The translations under genes and the position numbers were made by a program. From Marthasterias glacialis (taxonomy: Eukaryota > Echinodermata > Asteroidea > Forcipulatida > Asteriidae), in contig OU452225.1 of assembly GCA_911728455.2 (NCBI GenBank), forward strand, positions 22,850,495 through 22,914,494: a DNA stretch of 64,000 bases, given 5' to 3'. Under the pieces are notes generated by a model. The model saw only the letters and a program-made list of their open reading frames with translations, was not told the origin of the DNA and ran no database searches. Below are positions 25,743 to 37,037 of this stretch, in pieces (position 1 is the stretch's first letter; every line of letters begins with the position of its first letter).

Positions 25743-26973
25743 TTTTTTTCTGGGCTTTCTTAGTCGTCGAAACTTGTCCACAAATTTTCTCAAAAAGTTT
25801 AGCTTGTATGAACTTGAAACTTACCATGTACAAACATATTAGTGAGTGGATGATACAGAAACTTTTTTGGAATGATGACGTCATTGATGACGTCATGACG
25901 TTAAATAAACGTTAAATAATTCAAAAATTTAATAACTCAAGAACGGCAAATGCTACATTCAAAATCTTTAATGCATATGAAAGGTCTTGTGATGTGGGAC
26001 AAATTGTATGCACACCGTGACCCCATTTGACCTTTACTTCCGGTAGAAACCGGAAGTTAAAGTTAAAGTTCATGTTATTTGGGGCTCTAAAGCCAAAGTG
26101 ATTAAAAATATCAACTAACTTTCAATGAATAATATTTTGTTTAGCTCAAGAGCAATCTAGAAATGTGATATATGACGTCATAGCTACGTCACAACGAAAT
26201 TGATACACGAGGTCGAAAAAAAAAATATTTTGCTATCTCAAAAACTAAAGCATGTACGGACTTGATACTTACTACATACTTAGACCACAGTGTGTATATG
26301 ACAAAGCAAAATTTTGGGAATGATGACGTCATCGATGACGTCATTACATTAAATTGAAGTTTTATACTAAAATAATCATATCTTAAGAATAATACATGCT
26401 ACATACATGATCTTTACACCATATGAAAGGTCTTGAAGTACTAAACAAATCTTACACAGAATGTAACCCCATTTGACCTTCACTTCCGGTCGAAACCGGA
26501 AGTAGTAGTTTTGTTATGGAAAATCGATTCTGAATTACGTAAATTGTTATATTAATTGTATAACTTAATTTTAAAGCCCCTCGACGATTCTACAAATATT
26601 TACAAAGTTTGACCTCATTTGACCTTCACTTCCGGTCGAAACCGGAAGTATAAGTTTGTACTACAAAAATATGTACCTTATTAATGAAACGTGGTACATT
26701 AATAATCGTTACATCAATTTACAGCTCTCTGACAATTTTAGATACCATGCACAAGGTGTGACCCCATTTGACCTTTAGTTCCTGTCAAACCGGAAGTTGA
26801 AGTTTCATATGACAAACCTTCATGAATAAAGATAAAAAAAGTACAAATAAATATTTCGCCTGTCAGCATAGCACAAATAAACAAGAAACGTGCACACAAT
26901 ATTGACCTTAAAATTTTCAATTACGTAATTAAGCCGAACACCGTGAGTTTGTCCACAAACTCTAAATCTCTAG
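25743..26973 (+). mobile_element. Element o: short-family tandem unit 2
   Basis: 1231 bp, highly similar to its two neighbours and joined head to tail (CTAG, T run, CTGGGC). CTAG ends at 26973. Confidence 0.7.
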
Positions 26974-28201
26974 TTTTTCTGGGCTTTCTTAGTCGTCGAA
27001 ACTTGTCCACAAATTTTCTCAAAAAGTTAAGCTTGTATGAACTTGAAACTTACCATGTACAAACATATTAGTGAGTGGATGATACAGAAACTTTTTTGGA
27101 ATGATGACGTCATTAATGACGTCATGACGTTAAATAAACGTTAAATAATTCAAAAATTTCATAACTCAAGAACGGCAGACGCTACATTCAAAATCTTTAA
27201 TGCATATGAAAGGTCTTGTGATGTGGGACAAATTGTATGCACACCGTGACCCCATTTGACCTTTACTTCCGGTAGAAACCGGAAGTTAAAGTTAAAATTC
27301 ATGTTATTTGGGGCTCTAAAGCCTAAGTGATTAAAAATATCAACTAACTTTCAATGAATAATATTTTCTTTAGCTCAAGAGCAATCTAGAAATGTGATAT
27401 ATGACGTCATAGCTACGTCACAACGAAATTGATACACGAGGTCGAAAAAAAAATTATTTTGCTATCTCAAAAACTGAAGCATGTACGGACTTGATACTTA
27501 CTACATACCTAGACAACAGTGTGTATATGACAAAGCAAAATTTTGGGAATGATGACGTCATCGATGACGTCATTACATTAAATTGAAGTTTTATACTAAA
27601 ATAATCATATCTTAAGAATAATACATGCTACATACATGATCTTTACACCATATGAAAGGTCTTGAAGTACTAAACAAATCTTACACAGGGTGTGACCCCA
27701 TTTGACCTTCACTTCCGGTCGAAACCGGAAGTAGTAGTTTTGTTATGAAAAATCGATTCTGAATTACGTAAATTTGTATATTAATTGTATAACCTAATTT
27801 TAAAGCCCCTCAACGATTCTACAAATATTTACAAAGTGTGACCTCATTTGACCTTCACTTCCGGTCGAAACCGGAAGTATAAGTTTGTACTACAAAAATA
27901 TGTACCTTATTAATGAAACGTGGTACATTAATAATCGTTACATCAATTTAAAGCTCTCTGACAATTCTAGATACCATGCACAAGGTGTGACCCCATTTGA
28001 CCTTTAGTTCCTGTCAAACCGGAAGTTGAAGTTTCATATGACAAACCTTCATGAATAAAGATAAAAAAGTACAACTAAATATTTCGCCCGTCAGCATAGC
28101 ACAAATAGACAAGAAACGTGCACATAATATTGACCTTAAAATTTTCAATTACGTAATTAAGCCGAACACCGTGAGTTTGTCCACAAACTCTAAATCTCTA
28201 G
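26974..28201 (+). mobile_element. Element p: short-family tandem unit 3
   Basis: 1228 bp. CTAG at 28198-28201 is followed by TT and then the GGGTGTTCGG 5' end of element q, a head-to-tail junction with T|T spacing. Confidence 0.7.
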
Positions 28202-28261
28202 TTGGGTGTTCGGACACAAGTCCGAAGACCCTCTGTTTTTGTTCGGTTTTTTTTTTTTTTA

Positions 28262-28291
28262 CTTCTCCTTCTTCTTCTTCTTCTTCTTCTT

Positions 28292-28320
<29 letters not shown>
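28262..28320 (+). repeat. (CTT)n microsatellite
   Basis: About 18 CTT units just inside the 5' end of element q. The same position in other copies holds only 4-6 units, so it is length-variable. Confidence 0.9.
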
Positions 28321-28322
<2 letters not shown>

Positions 28323-30224
28323 TGCCTGAAGATTGTCCGCTAACAAAAACACACTTCCTAAGCTTGTATGAACTTGAAACTTCACACATAGTTAGATACT
28401 CATTAGGACACGAAACCGTTTGAGTGACGTCATGATGACGTCATCGGGTGTCAAATTACGTTAAATCAAAGTTTATTATTTAAAAAAATCATAACTCCTG
28501 AAGTACTCAATGGAATTTTACAATCTATACATCATCGGAAAGGTCTTTAAAAAATAATTATATGTCTCACAGAGATGACCCCAATTTGACCTTGTCTTCC
28601 GGTTCAAACCGGAAGTTGAAGCAAAAAATGCTTAAAAGGTCACAATTTAAGTTGTGGAGTCAATATGAAACAGAATTTGGACATGGTTTCAGTGTACGAA
28701 ATAAAATGTAGTTTATGACCTTTGAAAATATAACATTGATGACGTCATCAAATGTTACAGTTTGTTACGACGACGAGTTTAAAAATAAGAATTTTTTTTA
28801 TTTCAAACTTTTTTAAGCAAACTACATGTTGCATTGTTTAGTAATAGATAACGACTATAAAAGCCTAATTGTGAAATTTGAGCAAAATTGGCCGTTGCAT
28901 TACGAAGTTAAATTAAGGTGAAAAGTGCCGTTTTTAGCGCGATCGCCGATAGAGTCTGTACGGTTACCTTACTGTATTGCACCTCGTGCGTCTGCACTAT
29001 AGGCTTTTACAGCATGCTGTGTATCACATACACGCAACAAGTCAGGTCTTGTCACAGTTCATCGAACTTTGCGGTGTGTTGTTAAGTTCTGTGTGTGTGT
29101 GTGATAATGGCGACGCAAAGAAAAACTGTTAAGTGATGCCAAGTTCAGTGTGGAAATGTTTCCCTTTATGTCATTCTGGTGGCTTAATTGTGACAGGGAG
29201 AGGAAGAGGAGACTTTACTGAGACGATCACATGCTCACGTGAGTTGTTTGATGTATAATTATGGAGAAAATGCAATTGACAAAATGATCGTCTTTCGTAT
29301 ACCGATCACGTACGTGCTTACGTACGATAGTCACAAGTGTGCAACAGCGGGGCCAGAGACTCTTTACCCCTGCGAGAGTTGTTGTCGGGATACGCTGAGT
29401 AAAACTGTTCAAAAATGAAAATTAAAAAGTAAAGTCATCGCTTATTTAAATGTCCGTGTATTTCTTTAGCTGTGCACACTTGTGTTTGTGATGTTTATCA
29501 AAGTGGGGTAGTTTTTTATAAAACTTTGGAACTTTTTAATACAGATAATGAGCTCAGAATTTGAATCTGTCAAAATGTCAGATTGACTGTACAGAATGGG
29601 ACCGTTAATTTGATATAGCGCCATCAACGGTCACTAGCAATACACACTTTTGTTTATTGACACCGCATAGATGCCGAACAAAACAGAGGGCAGCAAGGGT
29701 TAATGTTTTGATAAAAGGCAATATGAATAGTATTTTGAACACACAACCTGGCGGCAGCCAATTGCACTGCGTGGAAAAGAAACAATTTGTAAAGCACGAA
29801 AACATTGTTTTTCCTGGCAGTTAAAATAAAAAAGGTAACTTGTTTTTCCTCCAGGAGTCGACTTACAATAAATGTATGCGGTTCTTTATAGTTCTTAGTG
29901 ACCTGAGTTGACCTCGCTTCCTGCCCAAACCGGAAGTCCCCAAGAAATACATATGATAAAGCTCTTTTTAATTATTTTCATATTCATTTTTATTAAATCA
30001 AAGTTTATTATTTCAAAAAATCATAACTCCTGAAGTACACAATGAATTTTTACAGTCTATACATCATCTGAAAGGTCATTCCAAACTGCGTAATAGCTCA
30101 TATACATGACCCCAATTTGACCTTGTCTTCCGGTTCAAACCAGAAGTTCAAATATTCAAAAATTCATAATTTAAGAAGTTTTTATTATATATTCACAAAT
30201 CTTACATCAGATTGTAGGTTAGGG

Positions 30225-31290
30225 AATGTCCTTCTATGTTGCACATTACGTGACCTTTGTGACCTCTACTTCCGGAAAAACCGGAAGTAGCTCCTCATTC
30301 AAAAGTTGTCAGAGGTAGGAACAATCTTTCACCAAGTACAAAGATTAGGGAGGATCCTTCTCTGTTGCACATTGCGTGACCTTTGTGACCTCTACTTCCG
30401 GTCAAACCGGAAGTAGCTCTTTATTTAAAAATGGTAAGAGCTAGGATCATGATTCTTTCACAAAATACCAAGGTTAGGGAGGATCCTTCTCTGTTGCACA
30501 TTGCGTGACCTTTGTGACCTGTACTTCCGGTCAAACCGGAAGTAGCTCTTTATTATAAAATGGTAAGAGCTAGGAACATGATTCTTTCACCAAATACCAA
30601 GGTTAGGGAGGATCCTTCTCTGTTACATTGCGTGACCGTTCTGACCTCTACTTCCGGTCAAACCGGAAGTAGCTCTTTATTTAAAAATGGTTAGAGCTAG
30701 GAACATGATTATTTCACGTAATACCAAGGTAAGGGATGACCCTTCTCTGTTGCACTTTGCGTGACCTCTATGACCTCTACTTCCAGTGAAGCAGAAAGTA
30801 GCTCCTCATTAGAATAATGCTAAGTGCTTGGAACATGATTTTTTCTCCATTACCAAGGATATGGAAGACATACTTCCCTTGCACATTGTTTGACCCCTTT
30901 GACCTCTACTTCCGGTCGAACTGGAAGTAGCCCCTCATTTAAAAGTAAATAGAAGTAGGAACATGATTTTTCCTAGAAATATCAAACTAAGGAGAGGCCT
31001 TTCTTTGTGAAACATTCAATGACCTTTGTGACCTCTATTCCGGTCAAACCAGAAGTAGTTCTTCATTTAAAAATGCTAAGAGCTAGGAACAAGATTCTTT
31101 CACCAATTACCAAGGTTAAGGAAGGCCCTTCTCTGTTGTACATTTCTTGACCTCTTTGACCTCTAATTCCGGTCAAACCGGAAGTAGCTCCTCATTTAAA
31201 AATGGTTAGATGTAGGAACAAGATTCTCTCACCCAAAACTAAGGTTAGGGGAGGTCCTTCATTGTTCTCCTCATTTAAAGGTAAATAAAT
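30225..31290 (+). repeat. About 120-bp tandem monomers (8-9 copies) in element q
   Basis: The longest run of the GAGCTAGGAACATGATTCTT monomer. Later copies are more diverged and some palindrome arms are mutated. Each has GTGACCT or TTGACCT half-sites before TACTTCCGG. Confidence 0.75.
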
Positions 31291-31459
31291 GTAGGAACAT
31301 GACTGATGTTCTTGAAGTCCTAATCAGATATTATTTCATAAAGCAATATTTCATGTTTCTATTTTCAAATTATTTTAGTTGTGTTAACTTTATTTATATC
31401 AAATAACAACTCTATCCGAACACCCAGTTTTTGTTCTTGGAACAAAAATTTATGTCTAG

Positions 31460-32445
31460 TTTTACTTCTCCTTCTTCTTCTTCTTATGCCTGAAGATTGT
31501 CCGCTAACAGAAGCACACTTCCTAAGCTTGTATGAACTTGAAACTTCACACATAGTTAGATACTCATTAGGACACGAAACCGTTTGAGTGATGTCATGAT
31601 GACGTCATCCGGTGTCGAATTACATTAAATCAAAGTTTATTATTTCAAAAAATCATAACTCTTAAAGTACACAATGGATTTTTACAATCTATACATCATC
31701 GGAAAGGTCATCCAAAACTACGTAATCGCTCCACAGACATGACCCCAATTTGACCTTGTCTTCCGGGTCAAACCGGAAGTTGAAAACTTCAAAAATTCGT
31801 ATTTTTTGAAGTATATATCACATGATCACAAATCTTACATCAGATTGTAGAGAATTTAGTCCTCTCCAACTTTTGCATTGAGGTCACACCATTTTGACCT
31901 ATACTTGCGGTTCAAAACGGACATTTAACGCATTCTTTTGTGCATGTGCGTTCAAGCGTGATCGGCAATGCTATACAACAATCCAATGCCATTATACATG
32001 TACACGTCCGGGTGGGTGTGTGCGTGTGTGGCTAAGTTACGTTGAAACTGTACATGTACATGTGCTACTGTATGATACAATAAACCGCACGTTGTTCATA
32101 GTCTCTTCTCAAGGCACGCACTCCACGCTTTGTTAGTCTTTTACACATAGCTTATTTAAACCTTTAAAAATCAACAAAAAATCAACCGTTTGAGATATGA
32201 ACTTAATTCTTCGACAAATGTAAAGGTTAGGGAGGGTCTTTCTTTGTGACCCATTGAGTGACCTCTGTGTCATCTACTTCCGGTCAAACCGGAAATATCT
32301 CTTTATTAGAATAATGCTAAGTGCTTGGAACATGATTTTTTTCACCATTACCAAGGGTATGGAAGACATATTCCCTTGCACATTGACCTCTACAACTCTA
32401 TCCGAACACCCAGTTTTTGTTCTTGGAACAAAAATTCATGTCTAG
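31460..32445 (+). mobile_element. Element r: short internal-deletion copy at the right edge
   Basis: It begins TTTTACTTCTCCTTC without the mini-hairpin and has long-family 5' sequence, one ETS-rich segment and a 120-bp-type monomer. The 3' end is CCGAACACCC, the same hairpin as element q, and CTAG (32442-32445). It borders unique DNA. Confidence 0.6.
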
Positions 32446-32572
32446 TTTATCTGTGATTTTTTTTCTAATTTTTCTCAAAATAATAATAAATAAATTCATT
32501 TAGTCAAACTATTTGAACGGCTGGAATAAATAATGCCAATATGCAGGAGAATTTCAAAGATTGAAATGAACT

Positions 32573-35500
32573 TTACTTAAAAATGATAGGTCCCTGGTTC
32601 GAAGAAGGCGGTGTCCACGACGCTGTTACAGCGGTCTTAGGCGCATTGCTGTTGTGTCCCCAAGCACTCTGTGGATTGAAAACAAACTATATCTGACGAT
32701 GTTCTATTCGTTATTTGAAGAAATAACATGTTTTGTTATTCAACTCAACTGAAAGAAGGTTGTTTTGTCTCCACTTCAAATTTAGATCTTACTGAATCTC
32801 GCTGGAAACTGTTTACGCGGCGATAGTTCATTCATCCAATCATAAAGAGGTGATTGTGGACAACTCAGTCCAAAATACATGTGTTTGATGTTTTGGTTGA
32901 GCAAAAACTTGTTTTCCAAATTGCCGGATTTCAATCTAACGGGTGTGTGTGAATACTGTACTTACTGCAACTGTAACGCATGTGATAAATTTCGTTCCAC
33001 TGGAAACTGACGTAAACTCCCCTAAAGCTTCTGTCATATCCCGTCCTGTTGCCTGGCGACGGGCCTGCACAAACAACCCTTGGAACGAGTAGCCCCTGTT
33101 GGCCTGTACCGTTACTTTTTTGAAATAAAAAATGAAAATAGTTAAGAAATTGGAGGGATGGTAGGCTTAAACATTAGTTCCGTGTACATGCATCAGACGC
33201 TGGAGTAAGAGGGATTTGCATTGTATGAAATGGCTTGTGGCCAACACGTAAACTGTAATAAGCCAGAGGAGGCTTGAGTAATAAGGCTTACTGTCTAGCA
33301 ATTTCGCCGATTCGGAGCCAAACAAGTGAGTTTGACGTAAATAATGACGCAGATTCATATTTTGGATACGTGATTATTGACAATAACAGTAACAACATTT
33401 TTTTAACTGGGCTTCAAAGTCTCGAAATTGTTCAATATTCATATAGTCCAAAGAAAATGTGAAAACAAAAAGACGCTTTAAAGTGTTGAGATGCATTCCA
33501 TTATTCTGATGCCACTGAGTTAAAAGTGCATGGGTGAAGCTACAAATTAAACTTCAGCAAAGAGTTTCAGGAATCTTGGATAAATTTTTGATTCCATTCT
33601 CCCCATGGAGGATCACGGGACGCTCGCCTTTCACGTCGAAATCTTGGTTATGTTGAAGAAGCAGGTTGTTTAGTTCCTTCATGCATATATTAATTCCAGA
33701 CATGACATGAGACATTGTCCTTCTGTTCAATCTTGGCACATCACTGATAACTAGCCCTCACTATGCCACATTCCACCAGAGCCATCCAGACAAAAGACAT
33801 TTTTAAACAGACTTGAAGATGCATCTTTCCAAGTGACTTCGGAATTATGTATTGTTCAATCTGCTGTTGTTTTATGCAGCACCCCTTTTCAACTTTCTTG
33901 CCCTTTGTACAATCGGAAGACAGCCAGGGAGGAACTTTGTTATGTCCAGGAAAGTTATGACAAAAATAGCTTGCCATAGAAATAATTGTAACATAATTTA
34001 TTTCAACATAAATGTTCAAAGGTGGTATCACTTATATACATACCTAAAAAGTCCTAAGGTATCGGTTCAGTGGAAAGGTAAAATTTCCGGCCTTTTTCTA
34101 CGATAAAATTCTTGAAAAAATAAATCGAAAGAGGGCGCACTCTAATCCGGATCTTATCATCATTACATACGTATGCATTAGCATAAACACGCCAGGGACC
34201 GCCATACGTCGCCAACCGGTAAACGGGTATTTAAAAACCATCTAACGGTTTTGTGAGGGACGATATATTTATGTGAAACACAAAATGAACTATGGTGATT
34301 AAAATATATATAGTTTCAATCGTTTGAATGATTAATGAGCCTATTTATACTGCAAAATTATTTTGTTATTGACGATACTAATTTCACGAATATCAACGAT
34401 AGATTCATCATCGATTCTTTCATTCATTCATTCATTCATTCATGTATTAATAATTTGTCATTAATTGCGTAACCAATTAATCTATTTATTTATTTTGCGA
34501 TATTGCTTTCCTCATTTTATTAGTGTAGCTGTATCTACCGGTTACTACAATAAACTCGGCATCGGGATGTATTAGTTGCAGGTGTGGTGTGGCTAGTTAG
34601 ACACAACCATTTAGTGGTGAGCCCCCTTTATGAAAGTAGTCATTTGAATGTTCTCCAGCCTATAGTCTGAAATGAGTCTATGGATGATGCCTCCCTTGGT
34701 TACGTTGGTAACCAGATCCATTCAACAAGGGTTCTTGGAAGGAAAGAAACATTGTAGCAGCCCTTCTTCATCGATGGGTGGTTGAAAGAGATTGATAAGG
34801 ATGATTTCCAAGTGAGTGCTTGACTTCCCTGTGCAAGTTGGAAGTGGTCAGTGTCGATAGATTGATGAACAGACGTATACAGGAGTGATAGCCTGGAAAT
34901 GTACAGTCACTTGCTTCGCCACTTTTGCTCTTAAAGCCCTAGCTCAACTTTGATAAGAAAAACACACATGTTCACAGATTTACATATACCTTACTAGCGA
35001 TAATGATGGTAGAAAGCTTTCTTCAAAATATTTCTGCCTTAAGTGGTATCGTTATTGAATAGTAAATGAAATAAGATTCGAAATCAGTTTTCCTCTCAGT
35101 GAGACGAAAACTCTGCCTATAGGAATGTCTACAAAAATGCTAAATTCATTTTACCGTTTTCTCGCAAATGAAACAACGAAATGAGCTGACATTTTCACGG
35201 GTTGGTGTTATTACAAATATCTCGATTTGTGCAAAGAATGGAAGCATTTACAGTCAGTTTACCAATGTTGAGCTGGGGCTTTAAGTCAAACTGGACCACG
35301 TTTGTTACCCACCATTGCGTCCTATATAGATAGACCATTATGCCCGACGAAATTTTGAACCATTACGTCCGACCCATAGTGTCCGACAAACCATTATGTC
35401 CAATCCATAGTGTCCGACAAACCATTAGGTCAGACCCATAGTGTCCGACAAACCATTATGTCCGATCCATAGTGTCTGACAAACCATTATGCCCGATCCA

Positions 35501-37037
35501 TAGTGTCCGACAAACCATTATGTGCAACCCAGTGTCCGACAAACCATTATGTGCAACCCATAGTGTCCGACAAACCATTATGTCCAATCCATAGTGTCCG
35601 ACAAACCATTATGTCCGATCCATAGTGTCCGACAAACCATTATGTCCGATCCATAGTGTCCGACAAACCATTATGTCCGATCCATAGTGTCTGACAAACC
35701 ATTATGCCCGATCCATAGTGTCCGACAAACCATTATGTCCGATCCATAGCGTCCGACAAACCATTATGTCCGACACATAGTGTCCGACAAACCATTATGT
35801 CCGACACATAGTGTCCGACAAACCATTATGTCCGATCCATAGTGTCCGACAAACCATTATGTGCAACCCATAGTGTCCGACAAACCATTATGTCCGACGA
35901 ACCCCGTCTGACCCATTATATGCCCCTCGGACAAAATTGTAGTCCATGTCGGACAATGGTGCGTAACACACGTTTAATAAGTCACCTAGCGTAACACACG
36001 TTTAATAAGTCACCTAACTGAACAGTAAAAACATCGATGGATGGCTTGAGGCCGTATGGACACTGCTGCTAATTTTTATAACATAATAATATAAGGTGCT
36101 TGACCACCTGACGTTCTAGGCCCATGGCATTTAGGTTCCATACCTTATGCTAGGGGAAAACGGACTGTGAATGTGGGCTTCTGAACGATAAGTGCTAAAA
36201 TCTAAGACAATTTTTCTGATTAATCAATACGAAAACAAACAAAAAAGTTTTTCGCTCATTTTAGAAGTTCTTTAATTCAAATACTATTTTAGTCTCAAGA
36301 GTCAATCCCGATATGATAAATTGCAGTTTTACCTTTTGACGGACAATGCGTCATATCAGATGGAATATTGAACCATACTTCATCGACAAAAATGAAATAT
36401 TAAAAAGCAATTCAGTTGTGTAAACCGTAATCAAAATTTTAATACCTTCATCGAAACATAACGCATGTATACCTGTTCAAAGAAGGCTGATCTCACTTGC
36501 TAAACACTTCGTGTAGGTCTACTAAGCAGGCTTTTAAGCCTGCACCTGCAGTGACTTGTAAGTTACAAGGCAGATTTAAACAACCAAAGCTGAAAAGTTT
36601 TGCGCAACAAAACAGAACTTCCATAAGAATGCCCAACGCTTTCTCCCGTCAAGTCATACCGGTATTTCGCACGACAATACCGATGTCTCTAATCAATAAT
36701 AACGTTTTATTTGGCAATTTCCAAATCCAAGGTTTCCTATGACTTCGATGACTTTTTAATGATGGAATAAGATGTGTAGTCGAACATGAAAGTTGTTCAG
36801 ATTGACATTATAATACTTACCATCGATTGATTGCTTAGGGCCGTATGTATTGCTGCTAATCTGAATAGTATATGGTGCTCGACCACTTGACGTTCTTGGT
36901 CTGTGGCCGACAGGGTCCATATCTTGACACACGCCAGCAACAGCAACAGGCGGTCCTGATGGGTAAGACATTATACGTACCGGCATCATGGCCAGTACTA
37001 AAAATGAACTGATACAAATCATCAATAAAATACTCAT
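32573..37037 (-). CDS. Secreted Reeler-domain protein (3 exons)
   Basis: Exons on the minus strand are 37037-36821, 33114-32966 and 32668-32573, giving 153 codons with all junctions GT/AG and phases consistent (1, then 0). Residues 1-24 form a signal peptide (MSILLMICISSFLVLAMMPV onward). YPSGPPV then opens a Reeler domain, with Cys37, RTSSGRAPYTIQ, RGYSFQGLFVQAR, FITC (Cys118) and NAPKTAVTASWTPP in family order. Reeler-only proteins of about 150-170 aa are known as secreted defence-type proteins; the same domain also begins FRRS1-like reductases. The frame ends IIFK then TAA. An overlapping AA|GTAAAG could instead be a donor leading to further exons, so the C-terminus is uncertain. The transposon pile starts 128 bp past the stop codon. 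Intron 1 (3.7 kb) holds a dead copy of exon 1 and a minisatellite. Confidence 0.72.
34417..34443 (+). repeat. (CATT)n microsatellite
   Basis: Six to seven consecutive CATT units in the Reeler-gene intron. Confidence 0.9.
35330..35915 (+). repeat. 31-bp minisatellite, about 17-18 copies
   Basis: The monomer is CCATAGTGTCCGACAAACC followed by ATTATGTCCGAT. It is itself an imperfect dimer, since CCATAGTGTCCGAC and CCATTATGTCCGA align. Copies differ at a few fixed positions (TCCGAT, TGCAAC, TCCGAC, GCCCGAT), and one copy lacks the CATA step near 35530. It lies within intron 1 of the Reeler gene. Both flanks fade gradually. Confidence 0.92.
36018..36160 (-). pseudogene. Decayed duplicate of Reeler exon 1
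   Basis: The minus strand matches the 3' half of exon 1 (36821-36930): GGxCCxAGAACGTCAxGTGG, CAAGCACC, then TTAGCAGCA and ATACGGCC, ending ATCGATG. It has a 6-bp insertion that brings in an in-frame TAA, other substitutions, and the GTAAGT donor is changed to a T run. The signal-peptide half is not recognisable upstream. It is best explained as an old local duplication now dead. Confidence 0.7.

Larger units (their letters stand above)
28204..31459 (+). mobile_element. Element q: full-length long-family copy (3.26 kb)
   Basis: The best single example of the element type. The 5' end GGGTGTTCGGA and the 3' subterminal TCCGAACACCC are exact inverses over 11 bp. A mini-hairpin, T run and a long CTT microsatellite (28262-28320) follow the 5' end. 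The 3' end has stem TTTTGTTC/GAACAAAA and CTAG at 31456-31459. The body contains 8-9 of the 120-bp monomers. There are no long ORFs. Confidence 0.68.
922..32445. mobile_element. 31.5-kb nested/tandem array of Helentron-type rolling-circle elements
   Basis: The left edge is GGGTGTTCGG directly after a T run; the right edge is a hairpin followed by CTAG and then TTTATC. The whole pile therefore has a proper 5' end on the left and a proper 3' end on the right. Inside, CCGAACACC-hairpin-CTAG ends recur at about 8195, 11509, 12619, 18506, 20645, 24498, 25742, 26973, 28201, 31459 and 32445 on the plus strand, and at 5414, 12794 and about 15253 on the minus strand. Known Helitron2/Helentron hallmarks are a 5' terminal repeat matched by a 3' subterminal repeat, a 3' stem-loop and T|T insertion; all are visible here. 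No Rep/helicase ORF is present, so the copies are non-autonomous. The internal sequence alternates tandem TGACGTCA palindromes, TGACC half-sites and ACTTCCGG...CCGGAAGT palindromes. The family assignment is inference from ends and structure. Confidence 0.68.

Noticed and set aside
12439-28329. Recurrent frame starting MNKDKKVQLNISPVS in short-family units
   Set aside because: It runs through the 3' hairpin and the CTAG end into unrelated flanks and is frameshifted in other copies (for example near 26825), so it is not maintained as a protein.
33554-34031. Two adjacent minus-strand ORFs as an exon of an unknown gene
   Set aside because: No recognised family, no clear splice sites joining them, and they lie in the Reeler intron.
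35330-35915. Regular repeats as a CRISPR array
   Set aside because: Units are contiguous 31-bp monomers without unique spacers, in a eukaryotic intron.
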